A stretch of DNA of 64,000 bases, from the NCBI GenBank assembly GCA_940671915.1, contig CALNVZ010001857.1, positions 485,802 to 549,801 on the forward strand, written 5' to 3'. This stretch comes from Paracentrotus lividus (taxonomy: Eukaryota > Echinodermata > Echinoidea > Camarodonta > Echinidae). Shown here piece after piece: positions 11,883 to 22,755 of the stretch. The notes beneath the pieces were generated by a model. That model was not told the DNA's origin and made no database searches. It was given only the letters and a program-made list of their open reading frames with translations. The position numbers were made by a program, and so were the translations under genes. Numbering within the stretch: position 1 is the stretch's first letter; every line of letters begins with the position of its first letter.

Positions 11883-14648
11883 TACTATAAGAATCTTATC
11901 CCATCTTGTTCTTGGCCATGTAAAGGTTTTTCAGAAATAATTACATATTTATATTGTATATACATGTAGTACATGTACACGAATACAAGGAAGTAAAATC
12001 ATACATTGTACATAAACACTACACAGCTTTGTGGTTTGATATGGACACTCCATTTCAATACCATATTATGTTGTTTTTAAAGTTATAAATTGTAGGCCTA
12101 CACTATCTAAAGTCTTATGTTCAGCTATTCACTTGGTTTTTGTCAATTGGTGCCTGCAAATTTTTTTTATCTTTTCACTTCGAAATTTTTAGAGCCATGA
12201 TTTTACATGTACTGTAGGCCTACATGTACTTTACCTCTGAATTTGTTTAATGCTTAAACTTCTATACTTTGAACGGTTTATTTTATTCTTGAATCTCAAA
12301 AGGAAATATTTTGCTATCTGCATACATTTCATATAGCTTCTTTTAATCACAGCGCATGCATAAACAAAGATACCACAATGCAAGAGGTTAAAGTTTGGCG
12401 TACTTTTAGGAAGTTGGCAGTGATTGAATTGATTATTGACAAGGCGATGGGGTGCGACGCTCCACTTGAAATTGAAAATCTTTTACCGTTCATTCAGTCT
12501 CGTTTCACTCCCCCCAAATAGCCATTGAGAAATCTAACAATGATTGGTATGCATAGTTTTTGTATCACCAAAGTCAACAATGCGATAAATCCCATTGGGA
12601 CTTATCACTATTGTATGTTCAACGAGGGAAGCGAGGAATGAAAGAGAGACATAATAGCCATACAGAAATAGGAGGTGGAAAGAGGTAGAGAGAGAAAAAA
12701 ATAGTGAGAGAGTGAGTTTCTGGATCTACATGTATTGTAGGCCTACTTTTTACAAATGAGCACAAATTACATATGGCTTCAAATGTTGTAGGCCTAATAG
12801 TAAACAGGGAAGCTGACTTCAAAATTAAAAAATTTTCTGTATTAAAATGTTTTTATTATGTACATGTAATATGTCTTTTATGTACTTGTTTATAAAGACA
12901 TGCACAAGAAACCCCCAGGACGTTGACTACCTCCAAATTTAAAATGCTTTCTTAGAAGTCAATTAAATTAACAATCCACTGATATACATGTGCATACGTG
13001 TAGGCACAAAATTAAAGACTACAAAGATCTCAATGCAACTATGGACATGTATACCGTACATGTAAATGAAACATGTAACACAATAATGGCACTGTCATAA
13101 TGTAGCATAAACTCAAATTGCACTATGCAAGGTTATTACGTTCACAATACTGATTTGGTATCGTAGTAAATCTAAGGAAGGAAATGGATAGCAATTCCAA
13201 CCCATTTTCCCATTATGCGATGGACAGGAGGGGACTATCCTATGCCCAAATTGAATATAAATATAGGAAACCAAGTTGATGAGGGCATATTATTCTCTCT
13301 AGCAGGTCTGTGACTCTCAAATCATTTTTTTTCCTTTTCCTAATCTACATGTAGCAAACCGTGTGCTCTGGTAATGCTTATGGAGTCGCAAATTGAAAGA
13401 AACCGGCTAAATTGACTTTGAAATGATGTTTATGATGCAGTTGATTGTTTGAACTAGCCAAATATACAAAAGGTCATGTTTATTGAAAACCACAACTGTC
13501 ATTTGCTCAATCGCTGAGTTCACGTAGGACACGAATACCGCTATCTTGCTGAGTTGAATTGGTACACATGTAAGATTTTAATTGTAAAACCTGTATGACA
13601 TACTTGTACATGAGTAGACTTACACTACAAAATATCAGGATTTTGTTTGGCTTACAAGAATCAACAACTACTTGAGTCCAGTTTATATCAGACATGTACA
13701 AATTTCCCTTTGCTCAATACAGCGAACCAGATATAGACCAAACAACCTCAAGCTACATGTATGCTGTCTATATTATGACCTACAAATGTAAATCCTGCAC
13801 TTCAGTAGAGTACACAGAGATCACTAATGCACCAACGCCAGCTTTGAAAAGACCTCATATACCCTTGCCCTGGGGGTCAAGGGGTTAAGGCGAGGGTGGG
13901 ATGGGTGGGCATGGTATGGGATGACTCATAGCTGATGTCAGGTGCACCTCACAGGAGCAAGTGCTCTCAACTGTGCATTTGTATTTGTTTATTGGATGTA
14001 AAATGTAAAACGTAAGAACTACAACCATGTAAATATCATCATTATTATTATTGTTCAAACGTACAAACATGATAAAGAGATCAGATTTAACCATTTTTGT
14101 TATTCACTTGGTCCTGGTGAGATTGATGAAATGAAATTTCAAATTTTCGCTATATATGTTTTTGCTTCCTTATTTTTTAAATGATCTCATCACTTTCATA
14201 TTTTCATGTAGGCCTACATGTACAAGGAAGTGAACAGGAAGTTGACTTCAAGAAATGTCACATCAAAGATAAAAACTATTTTGTGTTCAGAGAGATAAAG
14301 TGAGTTATATTGCAAAATGTTTGTGTATGATCGGAGAAAGGTCATGTTTATTTACATGTGGGCCTACTACTTTTTGGGTTGTTTGGAAAACATTTACATG
14401 CAACCAATTTAAAGCATCTTTATAGTTTTGCTTTGCCAATAGGCCCTACATGTATATGCTTACATGTTGTAGATACCTCCTTCTGAAATTAATTATGTTA
14501 TTTATGAATTACTTGTTCTGTGCAGTGAATCTAGTCTTGTTAAAAATGGATTCAGTCATTTCTTGTCTGTTAGATAACTCATATACCTGTATGCAATATT
14601 ATTATTTATTTTAACAAGCTGTTTTTGTTCTTTTTCTTCTATTTTCAG
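11883..14648. other. Non-coding DNA preceding the first visible septin exon
   Basis: This is probably intron sequence of the septin gene, since the acceptor at 14648 implies an upstream exon. It is rich in TACATGTA and TAGGCCTA palindromes (for example 12218, 12738, 14211). No N-terminal septin exon was recognised. A pyrimidine-rich tract at 14613-14646 serves the acceptor. Confidence 0.55.
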
Positions 14649-14755
14649 GTGAATCTGGTCTTGGTAAAAGCACATTGATCAACTCGCTATTCCTCACAGA
14701 TATATACTCAGGAGATTTCCCAGGTCCATCACAACGCATAAAAAAAACAGTCAAC
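14649..14755 (+). CDS. SEPT7: Septin exon A: P-loop and switch I
   Basis: The acceptor is TTTTCAG and the donor AAC/GTATGT. The exon begins with the last two bases of a Gly codon, so the preceding intron is phase 1. It encodes the G1 P-loop GESGLGKST that binds GTP phosphates, then the LINSLF helix and a [11 protein letters not shown] segment. The Thr of that last segment aligns with the switch-I Thr that supports GTP hydrolysis in catalytic septins, so hydrolysis is likely retained (inference). It is followed by a 12.3-kb intron, the longest in the visible gene. Confidence 0.95.
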
Positions 14756-14811
14756 GTATGTAAATTGTTAAATTATTATTCCATTTTTAAATGTCCATCT
14801 TTAAAAAAAAA
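14756..14811. other. Start of the 12.3-kb intron between exons A and B
   Basis: The donor GTATGT is at 14756 and the intron runs to 27036. Its mobile elements and simple repeats are listed individually. Confidence 0.85.
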
Positions 14812-15079
14812 TTTGAAGAAAGAGCGAAACTGACCAGAAATATATAATAATTTTTAATACGAAAAAATAAGCAAAGAAAATGGGATTAGGGCCTATATAA
14901 GGATTTAAACCCAGGGAGTCTCGTCCTGGGTGCTAGACAGATAGTCTACCGACTGAGCTATAGCATATCCTTCTTTCGGTGTTCTACACAATATATCGGG
15001 TTGGAATCCTGAAGGACTCCAATTTCTTTGCTCATTTTTTCATATTACATATTTCTGGTCAGTTTCCCCTTTGTTCAAA
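14812..15079. mobile_element. Palindromic TIR element enclosing a tRNA-like module
   Basis: The left arm (TTTGAAGAAAGAGCGAAACT, then GACCAGAAATAT) and the right arm (ATATTTCTGGTC, then AGTTTCCCCTTTGTTCAAA) are inverted copies. A second inner pair, AAAAATAAGCAAAGAAAATGG against CCAATTTCTTTGCTCATTTTT, extends the hairpin. Its loop carries the tRNA-like segment at 14901-14970. Related inner-arm sequence (ATGCAAAGAAAATAGGATT) also occurs near 10759. There is no transposase. Confidence 0.8.
14901..14970 (-). ncRNA. tRNA-like segment with A and B boxes (degenerate)
   Basis: On the minus strand the order is TAGCTCAGTCGGTAGA (A box, 14945-14960) and then GGTTTAAATCC (B box, 14901-14911). This is the spacing and order of a polymerase III internal promoter. 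The flanking stems fold only partly as a tRNA, and the acceptor stem is imperfect, so it is more likely a SINE head or tRNA pseudogene captured by the hairpin element than a working tRNA. Confidence 0.6.
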
Positions 15080-15399
15080 AAAGAAAAAGCATAGACATTT
15101 AAAAAGGTTTTATTACCAAATTCCTGTAGGACATTTTGTCCTCTGATTGGCAGATATAGAATTGACAAGATATACCTCATCGTTCAAATTCTTTATCACA
15201 ATATGCCAGCATTACAGGATGCCATGTGCCATAGGCCTACACAGATATTTGTTTTCTTTGAAAATGCACGCAACCAAAACAATAGATCAAATAGTGCAGT
15301 TGGCACCCCAGCACCAAAGATCAAATTGAGATATCAATCTCTATTTGATTTGATTTAATCATGTCAAGCTGTTTGGTCGGATAGTGTACAGTAAACATA

Positions 15400-15891
15400 G
15401 GGTGTGTTCAATGTCCATTTTCAAATTTAAACGCCAACATGAATCATGATACCAAACGCAATTACAAAACACAGAACACAAACACGATCAGTGGTACAAC
15501 GTTCAGTGTCGAAAATTTAAAGCTGTTTATAAATACGTCCATCGTCTTTTAATTCCCAGCTCTCAAAAACAAACATCTGCGCTTTTTTTTCACTTACACC
15601 ACTTCCACCGTGACAGCACATTTTTAAAGACGTTTGAAAACTCAATTGCATTCAGTGTTGCATTCGCAATGCTGAAGGTCGTAAAATCAAAGCTGATCGT
15701 GATTCAAAACATCTTTTCAGGCGTTTAAATTTTCATCCGAATGGAGATCTGAAAGACATTTACTTTTACGACCAAGAATGGGGACAGTGAACTCGCACTT
15801 TGTTTCTCTTTATATCAGCGTTTTGTAATTGCGTTTTGTATCATGATTCATGTTGGCGTTTAAAATTTGAAAATCAACATTGAACACACCC
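15400..15891. mobile_element. TIR element with roughly 70-bp arms
   Basis: The left arm starts GGGTGTGTTCAATGT and contains AAACGCCAACATGAATCATG. The right arm ends ACATTGAACACACCC and carries the complement. Arms match over about 70 bp with few differences. An ATA triplet borders both ends, a possible target duplication. The interior is unique and non-coding. A solitary arm lies at 2414-2486. Confidence 0.88.
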
Positions 15892-18550
15892 ATAGAGAGG
15901 TGGGATAGGGAGGGGGGGGGGGAGGATTGAAGGCCAATGATCATTTCGATCGATCAGTGTTCAGTTGTTTGGATTTCTTGTTCTTATCACTTTGTGTCAG
16001 CCTGTTCAAAACATGGTTTATAGCTTAAAATCAGTTAATTGAATCAAATTATTTTCTAGTTAGTATTGAAAGATCGGAAGTGTTGCAGGGTTTACCGTAA
16101 CTAGGTCAAACTGTATCAATGTGCATACATGTAGCCTACATTAAACGTGAGCCTATTTTTATCATTTCCATTGTGACTTTGGCATCTTTGATATGAACCC
16201 ATTCTCTCTATTTTTTTTAACATGTAGAAATTGCGATGGGCATAATCAATTTAAAAGATCAGAATTTAATTAAAACAAAAACCTGAAAATAATTTCTGGT
16301 TGGACAGAACTATTTTCACAGACCTGTACATTTTACATACAATGTGATGCGTGAAGCGACTACTGATGCTAATGTAATCACTTGGCTCAAACCTATAGAT
16401 GCAGTCATCCAACTGTTTTTAATAAGCATCTGTACTCCAATATAGCATTCTGACTCATCTCTCCCAGTCCTACAGACAGATATAGGTGTAGGTGTACCAA
16501 TATTTCACGTCTTGCATAATGCCCCCGTGTTGCGTACCGTGAACTGTGGAGAGAAAAGAGACCCAGTTTGACCTCGCTCTTGTCTTGAGCTTCTCCCCGA
16601 ATTGCTAATTTGATATTTAGTGTCAAAGATCTTGTATCTATAGATGGGACTTGAGGTTGTGTGGGTGTACTGTATAATTTTCTCTTTCAATTTCTTTCAT
16701 ACATGTAGAATGTATGGCAGATTGAAAGAGAATTGTACGTAATGCTGAAATCTTGGTGTTTCCCATGTTATTTATTTTGGCTCTCTCTTGTTCAGGGCCA
16801 ATATGTAAAATAAAACCTTTATAGGCCTAGTTATAAGCTATAAACTGTTTACTGTTCCCTATGCAATTGGTCAGCAATCAGCTTTATTTTATAGTAAGGT
16901 TTTATGAATATGGGCCTAGGTCCTTAGAAAACCAACAAAAATAATTATTCACAAGAAAATTTTCTGAACTGGAAAAGTGTGAATCTCCCTTTTTGGGAGG
17001 AAATCAAACTTGAGTCTCTGAATCCTATTTTAAACATTTGAAAAATAAATATTTCCAGTATTTATCAGCATTATCAATTTCTAATCCAACAAATTTATTT
17101 TAAATTTTCTTACATGACCGATCTGACGATCATGTTTCTTGTAGGCCTAATTGGAATAGGTGCTATTTATTGCTGCCATCATTTTGGTAAATGTGATAAA
17201 AATACTTCATGGAAACCCTATATTATGTTGATAATATTTAAGTCGAATTAGAGCAATCATGGCCTCGGTATTAGAGAATTATGATCTGTCAATAAAAAAA
17301 AAATGAATGATATTAATGACAAACCACATGGCTTAATAGCGATAGGATTTTATTAAAGACCAATAATCCTTGCATCCCTGTTTCTTAGTCCCGGGTTTGT
17401 TCTATTGGTTGGGTTTCATTTTAACAGAAAAAAGACCCACCAAAGGGACAATTTAATGCAAAAACAATAATAGTCTCTTTCGAACCAAGTTCAAACTTAA
17501 ACTTGAGAATATTTTGCAAAATATGAAAAGAATTACTCTTAGAAATAGGAAGATGACCAATATAGGCCTACAATTATACCAGGAATTATCAGCGTGAAAT
17601 TAAAGAGTGCCGTTTTTGATTGAATAATGGTGTGATTATTATTCACTCAGCTGAGGATTACATGTACATATCTTTCCAATCATTAATGCTGATGTATTGG
17701 ATATATTTCTACAATTGAAAGCATTCCAGGATATACATGTACAGAACATTTTGAGGGTATAAATCTTAGTAGGTGTAGGCCTGCATGTGCTCCTCAGAAT
17801 CCAATATTATAGGAAATGTGTACTAAAATGCAGAAAATTGGAAAGCAGACTTGACTGTTTAATAATATTTTGAATCCATTGGTGTTTTTGTAGTGTTAGC
17901 TTGAGTAAATTGTGGTTTCATAGGTATTTCCTGCAAAATATAGTAAATAGACCTATATTTCTATGAATTGATTTGATTCAGTGATTTTGTTTGGTCAGTC
18001 ATGCCCAAGTCAGAAGAAGGACCATCGATTCCAAAACAAGCACAAAACTGCACAATACCGGGATGAACCAAATTGTGTACATGTTTAAGGTTGTGACTGA
18101 CGTTATTTGGAATTTATTTGTATGCATTTTGAATAGCTTTGGGGATTCTGTGGTTATGGGAATCGATGGAGGATGGAAGATATCCATTACAGAATGCTTC
18201 AAAGTTCATTGATATTATTAGCGTAGGAAGGACGGATGTTTGCAATGATGTCATTCATTGATATCGAAAGATTGGACATATTTTTATAAGTACTATTAAA
18301 GGTAAATGTTAACAGAAGTAATTAAATTCTAAGTGTTAGATGATTTTTTTTTTCTTTAATAGATACATGTGCATGCCTGTAGGCCTACATGTAGAGTAGA
18401 CCATCACAACATTGCATAAAACCCATATCAGAACAATTACCCCCTGGACAAGTACCCCAGGACAACTACCCCCCCCCCCCCTCCCATTAAAAATAGGGTT
18501 AGGTTTAGGTGTAGAGTTAGGGGGTAGATTTTTGGCATGTTACATAGGCC
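15892..18550. other. Intronic non-coding DNA
   Basis: Septin intron A-B. A G run is at 15910-15923. TAGGCCTA and TACATGTA words recur. Overlapping short frames on the minus strand at 16405-16690 and on both strands at 17991-18212 show no protein motif and are considered chance. A C run lies at 18470-18481. Confidence 0.55.
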
Positions 18551-18837
18551 CTATTCTCTAAATGTAAACAAGTGAATTTTCACTCGTTCAAGGAGTTTAA
18601 ATGGTGGACAACACGATTTTGAGTGGAAAACACTCTAAGAGATGTGAAAGTAGTGAGGCCATAAACAACAAGTTTCTACTCTAAACAGAGCTAACAATTC
18701 ATTTCCACACTCGTTTTACACTCGTTTTACACTCGTTTTAGATTGAAATTTTACCACTCAAAAACATGTTGTCCACCATTTCACTCCCCTTCACTTCTTT
18801 TTCCACTCTTTCCACTCGTCTTACATTAAGAGAGTAT
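18551..18837. mobile_element. Imperfect palindromic MITE-like element
   Basis: Ends ATTCTCTAAATGTAAAC and TCTTACATTAAGAGAGT are inverted. An inner pair, AATGGTGGACAACACGATTT against AAACATGTTGTCCACCATT, confirms the palindrome. Three consecutive copies of ACACTCGTTTT sit in the right half (18715-18742). Confidence 0.75.
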
Positions 18838-20202
18838 TATTTTGTCATCACTGTCATCCTCATTATCAAGAAATACTTTAAATAATCACGATCATCATCA
18901 TTTGATATCGTCAACAACATCATCTGTATTTTTGTGACATTGTATTGAGAGAATATAGGCTCCTCTCACTTGTAATACAGAAGAGAAACATGATTCTGAA
19001 ATATAAAAAAAGCTTTAGATGAGATTGTTTGGAACTCTGGTATGTTGAAAGGTCAGAAGAGGAGGTCATTTGAGGTCAAAGGCACTCACATTTTCACTCT
19101 TGTTACAAAAGTGATTGACATCCCAAAATTGCCCAAAATGAGTATTTGTAAGGAATTTGGCATGTTGTAACATCTAACATTACCAGTACATCAAAATTGG
19201 ATACACTACCAAATCATTCGTCTAGGGCTTTGTTCAATAGGCGTTCCTTCAACAGCTAGAAGTTGTGATTTAACCCGCTTCAATGTGAAGTTGTCGCTAC
19301 ATTGTACATAAGCTCGAGCTTGAGTTGCGCATTGGGTGGTTTCAATATCACAAGCTTTGCAAATAATGACAATACCCGATTGTCATAAATTAGGGCCTAA
19401 TAACTAGTAAAATTGTAATCAACTCTTGATGATAAGAAAAATTACAGAATTATGGTTCTATTGTTGGTAAAGGCCTAAAGATATGTCTAATAGTGATGAT
19501 TGTCCATCAGTGATTCAATGATTTCAGCAATATTATTAATGACACAAGTGTAACAGTAACAACAACAAAAACAACAGTAGCATTGAGAAGGTTTATTCAC
19601 AACTTTTGCTCAATAATCTTGAAATATTTATTGAACATTGAACTGTCACTCGCTCAGGAAAAAGAGTAGAATTTAGACTTCCTTGTACGCTACACATGCA
19701 TGTAATATTCTCTGCCATTGCTTGTGTGGAACTCTAGAACGTCAAACACGCTTGTGCATATTGTGGAGTTGGATGATTTGGTAAATAGAAACTGCAATCA
19801 AAACCAGTACAGACCAATTATCTTCTCTGGTCGTCAAGCCATTTCATGTGAAGATACTAACTCCTTAGTGGAGGTATTATTCGTTAAAATATAGATAGAC
19901 AAAGCCCATGGTATTGAAAAAGAAATGAGTGTAGAATATTGAGGAATGGGGAGGGGAGGGGAGGGGCAAGGGGAAGGTCAGAATGTGGGATTGGGAGAAG
20001 AGGGGTTGGAGGGAAATCAGACAAATTAAATATTTGGGAGATAGAGTTGAAAGGAAGCAAAAGAAGAGGGGGGGGAGGGGGGGAGGACAGACACAGAGAA
20101 GAGGATTGAGTCTAGGGGAAGAGAGAAAAAGGATGGAGGCTTTGAGGATGAAATGTTGAAAAAGATTCTGGAGAAGAGGGATGGATGCTACAGAGGAAAG
20201 AG

Positions 20203-20235
20203 CGAGAGAGCGAGAGAGAGAGAGAGAGAGAGATG
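20203..20235. repeat. (GA)n simple repeat within a purine-rich tract
   Basis: A GAGAGA run lies inside a strongly purine-rich stretch from about 19930 to 20270. The purine bias leaves minus-strand frames open and yields spurious Ser/Leu-rich reading frames. Confidence 0.85.
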
Positions 20236-20520
20236 GGAGGGCAAGTTGGGGGAGGGGGTAAGGAGAGGGAGATATGAATTCGCTTGGCATTTCATAAATC
20301 CATCAGCTGTTTCGTGAAGATCTCTTGGGGAAAAGACCTTACCCTGAATAATAATCACAACGTTTGTCCATCTCCAGTACATTTACCCCTTCAAAATCTC
20401 ATCTCTCCCACAAGCTGACTGCCTAAATATGGTCATAGCCTTTCAGTGGAATCCACTGAGTATTTTGATGCTCAAGACAGTGATCATCATATAGTTCATT
20501 ATCCTGGAGAGGCCTGCTAA

Positions 20521-21005
20521 AAAGGTGAAGTTCACCCTGGAAATTTATTGGTTAAAAAAAAAAACAGAGAAAAATAATTAAAAAATATGAGTGGGAGTTT
20601 GAAGACAATATGAATACTTAAAGTTTTGGTTCTGTGACGTCAGGTGCGAGCAGCTCTTCCATGATTGTGTTGTGTATGTAAATTTTATAAATTTGTCTTT
20701 TTTCATGGTTCTTGATAAAGGAACGGGTCAATTTGATAGAGACATGTACATGTATATGAACATAGGTTTGATGATATATTGACCGCACAGGTGAAATATT
20801 CTTCTGAAAAAGTGACACTTTATGGAATTTACATTACATAACACATAGGAGAGCAGCTCGCACGTGACGTCACAGAACCAAAATTTTAAATATTCATGAC
20901 TTCAGCATTTTTGGGTCTATTTCGTTCAAACTTTTACTAATATTTTTATTTTATTTTTCTTCATTTTTTAAAAACCAATTTAAACCCAGGGTGAAATTTC
21001 CCTTT
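20521..21005. mobile_element. TIR element with CRE-like palindromes in its arms
   Basis: Outer ends AAAGGTGAAGTTCACCCTGG and CCCAGGGTGAAATTTCCCTTT are inverted. Inner arms at 20624-20655 and 20849-20884 are near-identical inverted copies (TTTTGGTTCTGTGACGTCA). Each inner arm contains TGACGTCA; the right one also has CACGTG. No coding capacity is visible, so it is a non-autonomous DNA element. A TTAA at the right end might suggest a TTAA-targeting superfamily, but the left end does not confirm this. Confidence 0.82.
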
Positions 21006-22259
21006 AAGATACAGAGGTATGCAGGGCAGAGTTTGCTCTCAAATCAACTGAAAACCCATTCAGCCAATCAACTGAAAACCCATTCAGCCCTAAATGAGCC
21101 CTTGTACACATATTTTTCTTACAATTATTGATGGAAAATGTGTTTTTCTTTCAGAACAAATATGAGAACAAAAAAACAAACCCAAAACAACAGAAAAAAA
21201 AAACATTTCTCACCCCTTTCAATCACAAAAGACTATTATGTTTCCCCCAAATAAAATAAACCACAACTTTGAAATTATACTGCTTGAAATATCAATTGTG
21301 TTGCATAAATAGATATGTGATTATTCATGGTAAACAAAATTACAGATTTTTATTTTGAGAATGACATTTGAATGATGATTGTTCGATTATTCTATTTATG
21401 ACTAATTTTTTGATGAGTGAAAAAAAGTTCACAGTTCAGTGCATTATTGTTTTTTATGTTTAGGCCATAGGCTTGTCAGCCAGACACCGTGAGCTGAAAT
21501 TTGCAACTTCATCTAATTCAAATAATTTGTTCGTATTTGGCTATTTTTTTAAATTGAAAACGTGTCAATCTTATTTATTCTACAATGCAGTTCTGGCAGG
21601 AGAAAAAATTATTACATGGTCAACGCCCCTATCCTTTATAGTCCAGCACTACACTTTTTATGCGAGTTTCACGTTTTTACACTTTTTTGTCACGCGAGTC
21701 ATGTTTTCAAATGGTCACTGACTTGAAATAAAAAGTGAAGTGGGAGTGAAAATTTGGATTCTTATTGCCTTTTAGTACAGTGAGGTCCCAAATTGAAAAT
21801 AGTGTCGTGTCACGCGAGTCACAACACGAAAGTTGAAATATCTCCAACAAAAATGACTATACATTAAAGATTTCTGCATTCCAATATATATGATCAATAG
21901 TTGAACTGAAATGTAAAAATAAAACAGGTCTGCAAACTAACGTTTTCGAGTGCTCGACCTTGAAAAGTTGAAATTTTGAAAAATGTCACGGAGTTGCGAT
22001 GAAATGGCTGTTGTATAGAATTTTCTTTTTAAGTACAAGTATAAATCCTGGTGCAATATCAAAGGTCATATTTCATACAGGGTGAACCTACTTGTCAACT
22101 ATGCTTTATATCTATGGCCAATTATTTTGTGCTCCGCATATTTTGATGTTGTAAATCAGGCCTATAATGTGTAATTAAGATTAGGTAGAAGGCTTTAAAG
22201 AGCAGAGTTCTTGTTAGCATAGAATTTCGTCCTAAATTCCTTTACATGGAGGCCCCCTA
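21006..22259. other. Intronic non-coding DNA
   Basis: Contains a direct duplication of CAACTGAAAACCCATTCAGCC (21046-21089) and two copies of a CACGCGAGTCA word (21691 and 21811). No coding feature is supported. Confidence 0.5.
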
Positions 22260-22755
22260 TATGTAAAACCTGGTGTATAGTTTTGGTAACAAAAAAAAAA
22301 ATCGGCATAAAACCGATTAAATATAGTCTCATGTTGTTCACATTGCACTAAAAGACATGTGTGAGAGATTTTGTGATATTCCTTTCACGATTTCCGGTGA
22401 TTTTCAGTGAAATGTTTGAATCCAAACACAATTTGTAACGGTTTTTGAGACCTTTGCTGGGTTGTCCAGTCCCCCGAACTTCCCGCATGAATGGAGCGTA
22501 GCGATCTGTGTGTATCACCCACACAAGAGAATCCCCATTGGTTTTCCATGTGAATGCCTAGTGCACACAAAGATGAGTCGGATCCCCGACTTATCTTTTT
22601 TATACTATAATATCGTGAAATAAAGACATTAAAACGAGATTCCATGTAATATAACTTTCTTTGTTAAAGTTGTAGGATTCAGTCTTTCATATTATCTAAC
22701 TGTGAATCCAAATTAAATTTTTCCTTCTCCCAACACTATACACCAGCTTTAAAGC
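22260..22755. mobile_element. TIR element, about 495 bp
   Basis: TAAAACCTGGTGTATAGTTTTGG (left, from 22264) and CCAACACTATACACCAGCTTTAA (right) are inverted with a few mismatches. The minus-strand frame inside (22385-22645) has no recognisable domain and is treated as incidental. Confidence 0.65.

Noticed and set aside
20521..21005. Assignment to the piggyBac or Kolobok superfamily based on a TTAA at the right end
   Set aside because: The left border reads TAAA rather than TTAA, so no matching duplication can be shown.
22385..22645. Minus-strand frame of 86 codons with Cys and Trp residues
   Set aside because: Lies wholly inside a TIR element and has no recognisable domain.
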